From assembly GCA_963853835.1 (NCBI GenBank), contig OY970824.1, positions 69,884,372 to 69,948,371 of the forward strand: 64,000 nucleotides of DNA, in the 5' to 3' direction. Shown here piece after piece: positions 10,829-22,608 of this stretch. The stretch's first letter is position 1; each line of letters opens with the position of its first letter. A program made the translations under genes and the position numbers. The notes below the pieces were generated by a model. It had not been told where the DNA came from. It made no database searches and worked only from the letters and a program-made list of their open reading frames with translations. The stretch is from Calendula officinalis. Taxonomy: Eukaryota; Streptophyta; Magnoliopsida; Asterales; Asteraceae.

Positions 10829-13025
10829 TGTAACATCCCAAAACCCTGCCTAATAGTTTATTGACCTTAAGGTATCATATTAAATGATTACCTGATTAAA
10901 TGCTTAGTTAATTTAATTAGCCTGCTGTCCTTTTCGGTATTTTAACCAAGGGGTTAAAATACCCGACTTGTGAATTATTTGGAATGAAAACATGATTTTT
11001 ATATATTTGGATTCCTTGTTAAATATCGTCTCCAGAAATGCTTTCGTTTTTAAAATTGGAGTCCATTTGCTATTTTAAATAAATTAATTACGAAAGGGAC
11101 TTTCAGACATATACTGTTTTATTAAAAGAAAGACCAAGAGGGGTCCCACCCCCTCTTGTTTGGACCGGCCACGAGAGAGAGAGAGGAAGACCCTCTCTCT
11201 TTTCCTTTTCCCCCTCACTTGAACATTATCCATTACTCTACTATTCCATTGCACACTTCTCTCTCTCTAGAAACCATTGTGTTCTTGAGCTTGTTCTTGC
11301 AAATCCTTGTGCTTAAATCCGAATTTTGTACTCAAGTTGGTGTAGAAGAGGTCTAGAAGTAAGTCTCATCTTTTCCTTGGTTTGTTCTTGGTGTTCTTGA
11401 GCTAGAGTTTGAACTAGGGTTTATGTAGCTTAGTGATTTGTTGGTGAATCTTGTTATGGATGTTGTTTTATGTGTTTATGCAAGCTTTTACATCTTTTGT
11501 ATGGTTGATTTGTGAAGGAATACAAGATTTGGTGAAAATCACCTTCAACCTCCATTGATGGTGGAAGTTGAAGGTGGGTTTTGACAAATCTTGGATTTCT
11601 TGAGTTTTGGTTGGATAGAATTGTTTATTAGGTTGTGAAATCATGTTTGTTAAGTTATGGATGTTAAAAACCTAGTATTGATCAATTGGTGAAGTAGTTT
11701 AACTAGTGTTTGGATGATTTTGTCAAAATGGTTAACTAGTGATCTTGGAAGTATCATACTTGGATTTGTGATGGTTATGATCTTGATGGAATTGTTAGAT
11801 GATTGTGAATTGCTAGTTAAAGAGTAAATTGCTAGTTAATGGAAAGATGGAAGTGTTTGGATCATGTTCGTTTTTGGCCCGTTTGAGTCAACTAGTTGTG
11901 AATACTTGCTAAATGGTCAAAATGGTCAATTGTATTGATGATGGACTTGTGCTAGTTGTAAATGTCATAAAATGGGTATTTTATGAGTCTTATGTAGTTA
12001 GTTGTTGAAATTGATGATTTTGACAATTCGGTGGATTATCACTAACTCGGTATGTTGTTGACAGGAACCGGGAAGGATACTTAGTGATACTAGCTCACTG
12101 AGTTAAGGAAATCGAAGGTTGAAAGGTGAGTGGATTCGACCTACAACTCGGGTTTCGGTTATTTCATTTGGTATTGTCTTGAGGGTGAAAAATGCAGAAA
12201 AATCGCCAGATGAAGTGAGTTCGCGACGCGAACATAGTTAACGATCGCTAAGTCGTTCCAGAGAAATTGGTTGGTCGTCGCGATGTAGTTCACGATTGAG
12301 TTCCCGACGCGAACACTAGTTCGCGATCGCGAACTAGAGTTTGCGATTGGGAACTCAGTTTTGACGTTTTTCGCGGTGTTTTTCGTAGCTAGTTGATTAG
12401 TTATGTATGCCTAGTGTTAGGGGATACCATACATGACTAGGTGCACCATCGGGATGAGGTCAGTGTCGGATGGATAACGGCTGGGCACAGTGTATCGACT
12501 AATAGGGTATCCGACCTTACCTGTATATGTTACAGTGTTAAGGGGAGGGAGTTTCCCTGAGTGTTGGATGCAAAACGCTATCGGTTACCGTGGTTTTGGC
12601 CGACCATGGTTTAAGGCCCGCAAAGCCGCCGATCCTCTCAAACAAGTGATTACCCAAACCGGAGATGTTTTTATAACTTCCGCGTTTAAGTGTCTACCAA
12701 ACCGGAGATGTTCTTTAACTTCCGTGTTATAGTGTTTAGTGTAGTTGGTAGGCTTAGGAATTCATTCACTTAGCTTTTGTGCTAATCCCTCCCTTATTGA
12801 CACATTTCAGGTTGGAAGGCTTGAACGGGTCGGGCTTGGACGGGAAGTTTGACCATGCTTAATTTATGTTTTGTAAAATGGGCCGTGTTTAGTAATACCG
12901 TCTTTTAAATAACTTTATTTGTAATATTTTGTGGGACCACATTTTGTAAACTTAACTACTTGATGCTTCCGTACTTGAACTAAAACTTAATAGCCTTTAT
13001 CAAAAAAAAAAAATGCGGTGTTACA
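10829..13025 (+). repeat. 3' LTR of gypsy A
   Basis: 2197 bp. Nearly identical to the 5' LTR in the middle; differences gather in the first 350 and last 150 bases. It carries a 39-bp segment near 12951-12991 that is absent from the 5' LTR, and a shorter poly(A) run near the end. Confidence 0.95.
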
Positions 13026-13315
13026 TATAGATCAAAAGATGTAGTGTAAAAATCATCACCATTATATTAATGATCGGATAGTCATCTTGCAACGAATCAA
13101 GTATCATTAAACTCCCTACAGAACTATACATACCATATTTTGTATTTGCCTGTTCAGAGAACAAAACCAAATTAACACCCAATCATTACCATCAAATACA
13201 AAATCATAGATAGATTCTCGATCAAACACCATAAAGTTGACAAAATTGTGCCAAATCATCATCTACTTGTCAATTAGGCAACATCAACTAATTAAGCTAC
13301 AAATAGATCCATTGC

Positions 13316-16035
13316 TTAGATCATAAACAAGAAAATCAAAAACATCATTTCCATAGACAACAATCTCGAAATCAGGAACCCTGAAACGGCTCCAGAAGGT
13401 GCGTCATCCATGGATAGTCCCATGGTTGTCGGGGTTAATGCTCCGCCAGTCGCATTCAATGGTGCACCATTACCATTCATGTCCCCATTACCGCCCAGTG
13501 GTGCACCATTTTGTGGCGGTGGTTGCTGACCTGAAACCGGAGTACTCATCACTCCATTCCCTTTTGCCGTGCTGCAAATCACTTAACAATATTATTACAT
13601 AATTATATTTAAATACATACGTAAATAAATGTACGTACACAAGTTCGAGGTGATTTATATACCATAAAAATGATTTTGCACCACCAATACTTCTAAATAT
13701 ACAATTCTATTAGTCATTATTTGCCCCATATTCTATGAGTAGGGGATAAATTATACGTCTAAATCATTTTTTAGGTGTAGCGTTACCACCTATATCTATA
13801 TGTATAGCAGTATAGGTCAATGTTTTAAAAACCGGTTATTACATTGAACCGGCCAATGTCCTAACTAGTCGGACCAGATTAGTCGCCCGGTTGAACCGGA
13901 TGATAACACTATTGAATATTTATGATGCTGTTTTTATCTAAGCTATGTTTCTTTAACTATAAAAAATCCATGTATTTATTTTACTTATGTAATTTTTTAG
14001 AAAAACCAGTTTTCCGTTCAAATAATGTTTATATCCAACCGACCGGTTCTGACAAATTTAAGTTATTGATATAATCGTCTCATTCCTACATGCTACCTTC
14101 AATTTGTCTAGTTTAACGGGTTTTTAAAACATTGATATAAGTAAAGATATAATATAAGGGTTTTGTTAATGACAGCCCTAGGTAGTTACGTGCATAAATC
14201 GTTTGTACTTTCAGTGATGGGGGTTGATTCATAAAATGCAGAGAGCGGTTATTAATTATCGTACAAGTTTTTGACACGTGTCTTGACGTCTTAGTGACTC
14301 ATTATCATTTTCCATAATATAATATGTGTGTAACGGATAAAATGAGAAATATGTTGATAGGACCAGTCAAAGAGCATGCTGTTCAAATATCGAAGGGTTG
14401 GGAAAAGAATACAGAAGCAACAACCTCATATGATTGCGACACGTGTACAAACTCACACTTCAAAAATTGCGAAAACCCCACTATGAATATGACCACTCAC
14501 TCTCTTAGAGTATCTCCAACCATAAACTCTATCCAAGTCACTCTATCTCTATATTTAGTGGGCCCATTAACTCTAAACCAAACTTCAACTCCAACCATAA
14601 ACTCTATCCATCCCTTTAAAACTAGTGGGACCCACAACAATTATATTTTTTATTTATTTATTTTACATTACAAAAGAAATACATTAATTTAAATGACATA
14701 AATTAAAAACATAATAACTAAAATACACTAATTTTTTGAATTAGAATATTCGTCCCATAAATGATCGATTAATGCATTTTTAAGCTCAAAATGTTTGTTT
14801 TTATCCTTTATCTTTTTATGTCGGGCAAGAAATGCTTCAAAACCATCATTGTTATCATTCACCATATCAACTCCCATATCTAGCACTTCAACTCGTTTTA
14901 CAATCCTTCAAAACCATCATTTTTATCCTTTAAAGTTTATATATTTAAGTGTATGTTAAGTTAAGTTTATGTATAATGTATTTTAAAGTTTATGTATTAA
15001 TTTAAGTTTTTGGAAATTCAATTACAAAGGAACTCAATTGGATGGATTGTTGGTTGTTAAGAATAGAAGCTTTTATTAAAAGGAATGAAAATCAATTAAA
15101 TAGAAAAAATATTAGATAATTAAAAAGAAATGGTGGGGTCCATTGATAGAGTGGGCATTTCTCTCACTTCAAATATAGAGTGAGCTTTTCCCTCACTATA
15201 TATTTAGAGTGGAAGATAGAAGTGGGTTGGAGGAGGAAAAACTTCAAATTTAGAGATAGATGGGATGATAGAGGTTGGTTGAAAATGCTCTTACAGCAGC
15301 AACAATTTTAACCTTTAATTTTTTTCAAATTTTATCCCCTAATATAAAACTCATAAAAGATTTACTAATATTAACTGTAAGAAAGTGTAACTTTTATAAG
15401 TTTTTTTCACACGATACCTTTTTATGGTTTCTGTTGAAATGAGTCTGACATACTAGTAATATTTTTGTTAAAAGTTCCCGATTTTAATATTAAAGATAAA
15501 GATACGGAGTAACGTATAATTTTCCCCTAAAATGAAATAAAAAATGTAATTTTTTTTGACAAAAAACCCTAAAAAACTGGTGCAGAGAAAAAAACTAGAC
15601 ATACCTCGGAGAAGCCGGATAGACGCAAGATCCATAACCTGTAAGACAAAAAATCCCAAAAGAAAAAAGTTAAAAACTAGGTTATGAAGCCGATAATGCT
15701 GCTTATTTATGAGGGTAAAACGGAGAATTGTACTAACTAGGATCGGTTTTGGCGACGGTTGCGGTGCCTGAGAAGACACAGGCGACAGGATCCATGGCGG
15801 CGTGCATGTAATAGCTGTTAAATGCGTATGAAGCGTGCGCCTGTACGGTGTTGGGAAGAAAGCACGGGCCTGATTCTTGTATCGGCGTGCAATCGGCTCC
15901 GAAACCACAGGCGTAGTCCAACGCCGTCTGCAACGAGTCTTCTGAGACGTCGGCTCTGGCAACACACCATGTCGCCGATGTGGTTTGGCCGGAGATTAGG
16001 AGGTGTAGCAACTAAACGACGAGGAATGATGCCAT
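13316..16035 (-). CDS. X8-domain GPI-anchored protein (PDCB-like), nonsense codon in signal peptide
   Basis: Three exons on the minus strand: 16035-15738, 15638-15605 and 13571-13316. The introns are GT-AG and the phases fit (1, then 2). The 195-codon product has a hydrophobic N-terminus, an X8/CBM43 domain starting TWCVARADVS with its conserved Cys residues and the FLPNTVQAHASYAFNSYY block, exon 2 supplying SYGSCVYPASP, a Pro/Gly/Asn-rich linker and a hydrophobic tail typical of GPI anchoring. Plasmodesmata callose-binding proteins have this layout and bind beta-1,3-glucan at cell junctions; the exact subgroup is inferred. Codon 8 is TAG (16014-16012), between the ATG and the rest of the signal peptide. 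Either the allele is a recent null, the base is a sequence error, or a non-ATG start (TTG 16011) is used. Confidence 0.8.
13818..14134. mobile_element. hAT-like non-autonomous element in an X8-gene intron
   Basis: Inverted ends CAATGTTTTAAAAACCGG and CGGGTTTTTAAAACATTG. The flanking 8-mers GTATAGGT and ATATAAGT match at six of eight positions, as an aged hAT duplication would. Only 317 bp and no coding. Confidence 0.6.
14158..14313. mobile_element. Mutator-type MITE, GGGTTTTG family, copy 2
   Basis: Left end GGGTTTTGTTAATGACAGCCC; the right end is degenerate (CATTATCATTTTCC). An exact 9-bp repeat ATAATATAA flanks it (14149-14157 and 14314-14322). It lies in intron 2 of the X8 gene. Confidence 0.75.
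14508..15290 (-). mobile_element. PIF/Harbinger deletion derivative
   Basis: Imperfect inverted ends GAGTATCTCCAACC and GAGCATTTTCAACC with a TTA target duplication (14505-14507 and 15291-15293), the signature of PIF/Harbinger. On the minus strand near 14920-14740 a short frame reads like the C-terminus of a plant PIF transposase or its partner (ends NALIDHLWDEYSN then stop). The rest of the coding region is gone. It lies in intron 2 of the X8 gene. Confidence 0.8.
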
Positions 16036-16078
16036 TTGTAGAGTATGCTGTGACAGTAAAAACTCATAAATATGTGTG

Positions 16079-16088
16079 TCTTTATATA
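16079..16088 (-). promoter_or_regulatory. TATA box of the X8-domain gene
   Basis: CTATATAAAG on the minus strand, about 50 bp upstream of the ATG at 16035. This implies a very short 5' leader and supports a real promoter. Confidence 0.6.
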
Positions 16089-16149
16089 GGGGGACGGAGA
16101 GGGGGCGGTACATTGTTCTAGTATCTGTCTTTTTTTTTTAATTTACCAA

Positions 16150-16293
16150 ATTGAGTGTAGTTTAACGGTACGAGGTGTTGAAAGGTATTTCTAATTGACT
16201 TATAGTTATGAGTTTAAATCTTGTCATGTACAATATGATGTAAATTTAGTAGTAATATAGAGAGGGTGTGTGTATTTACTGTTAAAAAAATAA
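16150..16293 (+). repeat. tRNA-derived SINE-like unit, copy 1
   Basis: A-box-like TAGTTTAACGGTACGAGG and B-box-like GAGTTTAAATCTTGTC, ending in TACTGTTAAAAAAA. A diverged second copy follows at 16346. Confidence 0.5.
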
Positions 16294-16345
16294 TCTATGT
16301 CTTGCTTTTGTTAACATTATAAAGTTTCGTTTGGTTTATTTGGCT

Positions 16346-16822
16346 TGTAGGCCAATGATATAAGATGTTGAAAGGTATTCCTCATACTTCCTCCGATTCA
16401 AAATAAGTGATACACTTTTCATATTTGGGTGATTCAAAATAAGTAATATACTTTAAAATTTGACCTTATTTGATAAAAAGTAGTGGGCTCCACACCCACT
16501 AACTACCTACTTTATAAAGTGAAATTACCCTTATACCCTTACTTTTTACTTTTAAACATCATTAACCTTACTTTATTCAAAAATTGTGGGACGCACCCAC
16601 TAACCATCTAATTAATCTAATTTAACCTTCATTATAATCTTTTGCCACAAAATCCGTGAAACCCAAAGTGTATCACTTATATTGAATCGGAAGAAGTATA
16701 AGTTTAAGTCTTGTTGCGGATAATATGATGTGGATTTAGTAATATTATAGAGGGCATGTGTTTATTATTAAAAAAGATAATATATGTCTTGGTTTTGTAT
16801 AAAGTTTCGCTTGGTTTCAAGA
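16346..16822 (+). repeat. SINE-like unit, copy 2, split by a Stowaway
   Basis: The sequence before 16385 (GATGTTGAAAGGTATTCCTCA) and after 16699 (AAGTTTAAGTCTTGTTGCGG) matches successive parts of copy 1, including the tail and the AAAGTTTCG.TTGGTTT flank. Removing the MITE at 16387-16696 rejoins them. Confidence 0.65.
16387..16696. mobile_element. Stowaway MITE
   Basis: Ends CTTCCTCCGATTCAAAATAA and near-complement (GAATCGGAAGAAG), flanked by TA at 16385-16386 and 16697-16698. Internally like the MITE at 954. Confidence 0.9.
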
Positions 16823-16972
16823 ATTACCGTTTGCTTATTATTATTTGTGTTAAACAAAATACAAGGTTAAATTTAATAAACAAGCATAGTATTTTAGGCA
16901 GAACGGTATGATATTAAACCTTGCAATGGAGTGAGTTTAAAGCCGATAAGCCCTATTCAAATCCTATTTACA

Positions 16973-18737
16973 TGTAACATCTCAATTTTTAATATAAAAT
17001 ATTGGCCAAAATAAAACATTTTATAAATAGAAGAACATCCTCAAATTCGGATTTACAAAAACCTTGGTATGAAATCAGAGTATAAAACCAAGCTAAGACT
17101 AAATCCAATCTAGTGTTCTTCTAATCTAGGTCCCGCATCTCTATCCATGCGTACCTAAGCCTTCGATCTCGAACCTGAGTACATAGCAAAACAAAACAAG
17201 GAGTACCTGAGACAAAAACGTCTCGTGAGCTACATGGGTTTAGACCCGGTAATAAAATGAAATGTCACGCTTCATATAACCAATCAATATACATATATAT
17301 ATATATATATATATCAAACTATCCAGTCTAGTCACCTTAGTGTGACCCTATCAACCTTGCTTACCTAGCAATCACGTCTAGCTATCGGGTTGCCCCCGAA
17401 CTAGCTAGAATCACATACATATCTAGTTATCGGGTCGCCCCCCGAGCTAACTAGAAACAAGGTACCGGCAATAGGATCGCCCACGCTACCGATACCTGCC
17501 TTGCCCACCGGAATACGTCCAATGAGTAAGACTACTAACGTGGAAGAGTCGATGGGAAATCCATCCCAACTGCCCCTCAATCCACACCTCATGATCGGGG
17601 AGTCTCCCGTATCATCACGTCATCTCAACCTCATCATAACCCTATGGTTATGTCAATCTAGCTCTCGGCTATCACTTTCATCATCAAGCAAGTTAGTCCA
17701 ATATTATCGGTAATATCTATCACTAACTCAAAATACTATAAGTCTACACATATAAGCAAATAGACCGTAACACAATTAATGAAAGTATTTAAAAGGGCTA
17801 TGTACTCAGTAAATTCCACACGTACTCACCTTAGCAATAAAGATGCTTTAACCGTATTCTTTCCGCCGGTTCCTTGCTCACAATTCGTCCACTTCAACAC
17901 TTCACCGAATGTCTAAAACAATTATCACAACAAGGTTATCATCACAAACTACTACCAATGTGTTCATCTACCTCTAGATAACACCCATCAATCCATTTCC
18001 CCAAATATGATGATTTACCAAACCCTAGGTTTAACCAACCCTTAAGATTCTTACAAATCATAATCATACACTTGTTTCCTTTGTCAATATACCATCTATT
18101 AAGTGTATACACCATTTATATCACCATAACCCTTAACCCCAAGAACTAGGGTTTCAACCCCCAAGCTTCTAAATCCTTAGATCTAAAGCTACAACTACAA
18201 AGGGTTGAAGATATACCTTAGATCTTCAACTAGGAGTGAAGAATCACAAGATTTGATGAAGAAATCAGCTCCAAATGATGGTTTACACCCAAAATCGTTC
18301 ACAAGCTCGAGTGGGAGAAAAACTAGGGTTTTGGATGCATTAAATGACATGAAACCCGACTTTAATGCTTTCAGCGACGGAGTTCGCGTCGCTATCTACA
18401 ATATAGCGGCGCTATCTCGACGCCCGCCAGAAATCGCGACGGAGATAGCGTCGCTATCTCTGGCGCTATCTCAACTTCGCGTTTCGACCAAATCGCTATT
18501 TCGGTCTGCTGTTCGAACACCACAAGATCGCGTCGCTATTTTCAAGATAGCGGCGCTATCTTGCCCTTATGCAGCAAGGCTGCAACTTTTGCTTCACGTT
18601 TCGACCCGGTTTCGTCCATAACTTTCTCATACGGTCTCCAAACGACACGAAACCAATTCCTACGTTCTTTTAACGATTTATCAATATTTATCATATTTTT
18701 ATACATTTTATTTATTCAAAAATTTCGGGTCGTTACA
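16973..18737 (-). mobile_element. Gypsy solo LTR (family C)
   Basis: A 1765-bp block bounded by TGTAAC...GTTACA with an exact 5-bp duplication TTACA on both sides (16968-16972 and 18738-18742) and no internal region. It is the product of LTR-LTR recombination. Orientation is minus, because that strand shows the TGTAACGACCC start, the CpG palindromic array (18566-18372) and a splice-like leader: acceptor TTTTAG 17913, exon 17912-17830, donor GTGAGT 17829, acceptor CTCAG 17175. It includes an (AT) run at 17291-17313. Confidence 0.9.
18372..18566. repeat. CpG-rich palindromic array in solo LTR C
   Basis: Repeated GCGTCGCTATCT / AGATAGCGGCGC units in both orientations. Analogous to the arrays in gypsy A and B, but with a different motif and, in this LTR, placed near its 5' end. 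Confidence 0.75.
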
Positions 18738-19970
18738 TTACAAATTTCAAATTATATATCAAACTTTTTTAACAAATTCCAAATGATAATTTAAACCCGC
18801 TCCGGTGGTAAGTATTGAAAAATAAAACTCATACTCTTACTCATTGAATCAATGGATATCCGACTCATTTACACGACCCATTTACCATATAAGATTCTTG
18901 ATTGTAATTTGTAAAACGATTATCAATTTGAATATTTTATATATAATGTTGGTAGTCGGCAACAACTCGGCAAGTTAATAAATAAAGTTGTGAAGTTAAA
19001 CCCTTGAAGTAGAAAGTGAAATTCATGAATCATAACTCCTCGGTTTTTAACCACTAAGTCCTTATTACTATTGATGGTAAGAGTGCAATTATATAACCAT
19101 AAATATGAAATATATAAATAATTTTTTTTCTAAATTTAAATGTGGAGCAGGTTATAAACGGATCGAATCGTTATTGATTCATACCCGACCCTTTTAGTAA
19201 AAGAGTTAACGGGTTTGGGTCGTTAGCAGGTAGACGAATTACAAACTATGGTATAAACCCATATAATTCTTGCAGGTTCGGGTCGGATCACGGTCAAAAC
19301 CTGCTTCACAATGAGTATTTATGTTAAATTAGTTATATAAAGATATATAAATGCAACAAAAAAAAAACCCATAAAAGTATAAACAAATATTATAATAAAT
19401 CCAAAAAAATTACAGAATTTTTTTCCAACAAAATTCAACAACTTTGAGTTCGTAATTAATTAAAAAATTATATTAAACACCTAGATGGTGTTTGTGATTT
19501 CTCATTAAATATAGATTATGTGTTTTGAAAATGAATAATTAGATAACCTGTGGTTACAAAACGTGATTATGAAAAACGGTATTTAGATTTGATTATGTTG
19601 TTTCATGAAATCTCAATAATCAGATAGTCAACTTTTTTTAATGTTTGGCAAATCTTATTATTTGTTTAGTTAATAAGTAAAATGACTAAAATAGACATTT
19701 TATATATTTGTTGAATTACTTTGTAGAAGTGAGCAATATTTATGTTCAAATTATATAACTTCAAGTACTTCAACGACTCATTACGCTTTTGGTTCATTTA
19801 CATTCTTATCATTTACTTTTTCTCCATGTATATCGATGTCCACTTAATTAAATGGGTAACTGAATCTCCATTATATACGGAGTATAAAGTAAGCATTTCT
19901 TTATATCAAGGGTGAATTACGACATGCACTTTCTATTTTATCTCAAATTAGTCAATATATTAAAAAAAAA
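18738..19970. other. Intergenic, no gene seen
   Basis: AT-rich DNA with poly(A) runs. Around 19140-19310 there is GGTTCGGGTCGG-type sequence of the kind seen in degraded transposon ends, but I could not find a matching partner end. Confidence 0.45.
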
Positions 19971-21293
19971 GAGTAAATTACAGTTTTTGTCCCTGTAGTT
20001 TTCCCGATTCTGTGTTTTTATTCCTGTACTTTTTTTTTCTTTTTTTTTGTCCCTGGGTATGCAAAATTCCGTTTTTTTATCCTTCCGTCCACCCTCCGTC
20101 TCTTTTTAGCCGTTAAACCCCTCACGTGCTGAAAACGTGAGGGTATTTTGGTCTTTTTCCATTTTCTATTTTATTTTTACTTTTTTTTATCTCTTCTTCT
20201 TCTTATTTTTACCAGGCTTGTACCATGTGCTTACAGACTTGTACTTATGTATCTTCTTCTTCATTAAGTACAAGAGCAAATGGCAGCCCTGGCAACACCC
20301 ATTTGCACATCCAAACAAATCATACATGCCCATTTTCTCTCTCTTCTCCATTCTATCACTTTCAGGTGTATCAACATCGTCATCATCTCTGAACGATTCT
20401 CTCACTCTCATTTTCTTGCAGATTCTTCATCTTAAACACAGATTTAAGCTCAGCACCACACATTCTTCATCTCAAACACATATTTAAGCTCATCACCACA
20501 CGATTTATCATCTCAAACGCAGATCTGTTGCAGATCTGTGAATCCAAAATCTGAAATTTGTGGTTGGAAAGGAAGAATACCAGTCCCGTTCTATGCAACC
20601 TCTGCCATGATCTTCTGTTTCTGTTTTTAATCCGATCACCCAGAAGTTCGAAATTTTGGGTTTTTGGGTTTTTGGTTCACTATTGAAGCTTAATTCTGGA
20701 ATCTATGAAGATTGTGGTGGAGCAGGTGATGAAGATTTCCGGATTTTATGTTTTCATAAAAGAGATTTTAGGTTTAGTTGTTGATTTGGGTTTTTGGAGC
20801 ATCCACAATTGTTTGATATTGGAATGATGGTGACGGAATGGAGGAATTTGAAGTGGGTTTTCAATGGGTGGAGAAAAGAACATGGTGATGGAATGATGGT
20901 GATGGAACATGGAGAAATTTTAGTTTTGTGGATTCTTGATGAAGATGGTGGAACATGGTGGGTTGTTTATGATCGTATAATATATTTGCAGGTCAAAATG
21001 AAATAGATGATGAAATTTTTAATTTTTTTTCTAGGGTTTCCACTTGAAAGAGATGAATTGGGGAAGAAACTTAATGTACAAATTTTAAAGCATTGTGTAC
21101 AAGTAGTTTGAGGATAAGGACCAAAATACCCTCGCATGTTTAGCACGTGAGGTAAGTTAACGGCAAAAATTGGACGGAAGGACAAAAAAACAGAATTTTG
21201 CATACCTCAGGGACAAAAAAACAGGAAAAATAAGTACAGGAATAAAAATGCAGAATCAGGAAAACCACAGGGACAAAAACTGTAATTTACTTT
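19971..21293. mobile_element. Long-TIR Mutator-like element, non-autonomous
   Basis: About 200 bp at each end are inverted copies: left GAGTAAATTACAGTTTTTGT and right complement AAAGTAAATTACAGTTTTTG, followed in both by GTCCCTG, ATGCAAAATTC, CCTTCCGTCC and CACGTGA blocks. Nine A residues flank each side, consistent with a 9-bp duplication but uninformative because it is a homopolymer. The interior (20190-21000) has UTR-like CT-rich and gene-like sequence, but no protein I recognise. Confidence 0.75.
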
Positions 21294-22458
21294 AAAAAAA
21301 AAAAAGTTTATCGTTTTAGTCAATAAAAGTTTATTTCTTGTTCACATCTGTCTGAAAGCCACGTACCCAACTACAAATTAAAATACTGTACTCAGAGAGG
21401 CCCATATTTAGGGCTAACTAAACCGAAATACACTGAACCAAAAGAAGTTTATCCGCACAACTAATCGGCCCGGAACCAAATGGGCCCAGACTCCTAAAAA
21501 ATATATTCAGTCAAACTATATCTATATATATCTAACGAAGGCTTCAGTTTTTTGGAATACTATCTATCGGGCTTGCCAACTTTTGTCAGGGAGCGAGGTA
21601 CTATTAGTTGTTATAGATATGCTTTGTGTATTTAGAACAAAAAATAAAAACCGAACTGAAAACCGGCCGAAATCGAACTGAATCGAAACCGAAAACATGT
21701 AATTAGTTTGGTTTTTGGTTTTATAATTTCATGATTTCCGATTTCCGTCCTATCAGTTTCGAGCCGGTCATCAGATAGGGTGAGCATTTGGCCTCAAAAA
21801 ATGAACTGAAACCGAACCGAACCGAAAACATGTAATCGGTTCAGTTTTTATTATCGGTTTCGGTCCTATCAATTTCGGTGTTGTTCGATTCGGTTTCTAT
21901 ACCGCGCTCACTCATATATACAATGTTCATTAATTTATAATCACACTAAGGTTTTAAATAAGTCGAGGTGTGACGTGTCGACATTGTCAAGTCTCAAGAT
22001 TTGGAAGCCATATCAAGACCTTAACGTTTCCTAAAGCGTGATTTAAGACGACTATTTTGTATATAAAGTATTATATTATAATATTATATATAAATAAAGA
22101 TAGAAAAACACATAAGTGTATATGTATCATGTATCTAAAAGGTTCACCTTGACTTTCGCCATGACTCGCCAAAACTTAAGTATTGACCATGCCACCACGC
22201 CATGTTCAAAGTATTTGGCGTAAGGTTTGCGTATGCTGATGCCCAACTTAATTGGCTCACATTTACACGTAATAAGTTGTGTTTTTAGGCGCATTAAAGC
22301 AACTGAACTATATGACCCAAATATATATAATTATATACTTAATTAATTATAAGAATGGCTGGATATGTCGAATATGAAGAAGAAAAAAAATGATATATAT
22401 GTCATAAATTTATAATTATGTGGTTTTTCATCTTTGTATGTATATATAATTATAATTT
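21294..22458. other. Intergenic with degraded repeat, no gene seen
   Basis: Around 21650-21910 are runs of AACCGAA/TTCGGTT motifs flanked by TAGGGTGAGCA and GCTCACTCATA. This resembles the hAT-type elements at 49681 and 51452 but is too decayed to bound. Confidence 0.4.
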
Positions 22459-22608
22459 GGGTTTTGATAATAACAGCCCTAATAAATAGCTATACACTTA
22501 TATATGGAAATGAGTAATTCCTAAAATTAAGGAGTTTGTTATAGTTAGATGTATAAGTTTTTAATATGTGTCTTATAACAGCTTCAAAGGCTGTCATTAT
22601 CAAAACTC
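22459..22608. mobile_element. Mutator-type MITE, GGGTTTTG family, copy 3
   Basis: Inverted ends GGGTTTTGATAATAACAGCC and GGCTGTCATTATCAAAACTC, with an exact 9-bp flanking repeat TTATAATTT (22450-22458 and 22609-22617). Confidence 0.8.

Larger units (their letters stand above)
3756..13025 (+). mobile_element. Ty3/gypsy chromovirus A (Tekay/Del type), complete
   Basis: A 9.3-kb LTR retrotransposon with two LTRs starting TGTAACATCCC and ending GTGTTACA, a tRNA-iMet primer site, a polypurine tract and one gag-pol frame ending in a chromodomain. It is flanked by an exact 5-bp duplication TATAG (3751-3755 and 13026-13030). The two LTRs differ at only about a dozen or so positions by eye plus one 39-bp insertion, so the insertion is young. 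One internal stop codon prevents full-length Pol. Confidence 0.97.

Noticed and set aside
20187..20487. Two overlapping frames inside the long-TIR element
   Set aside because: Low-complexity TTCTTC sequence without domains or codon bias; the element looks non-coding here.
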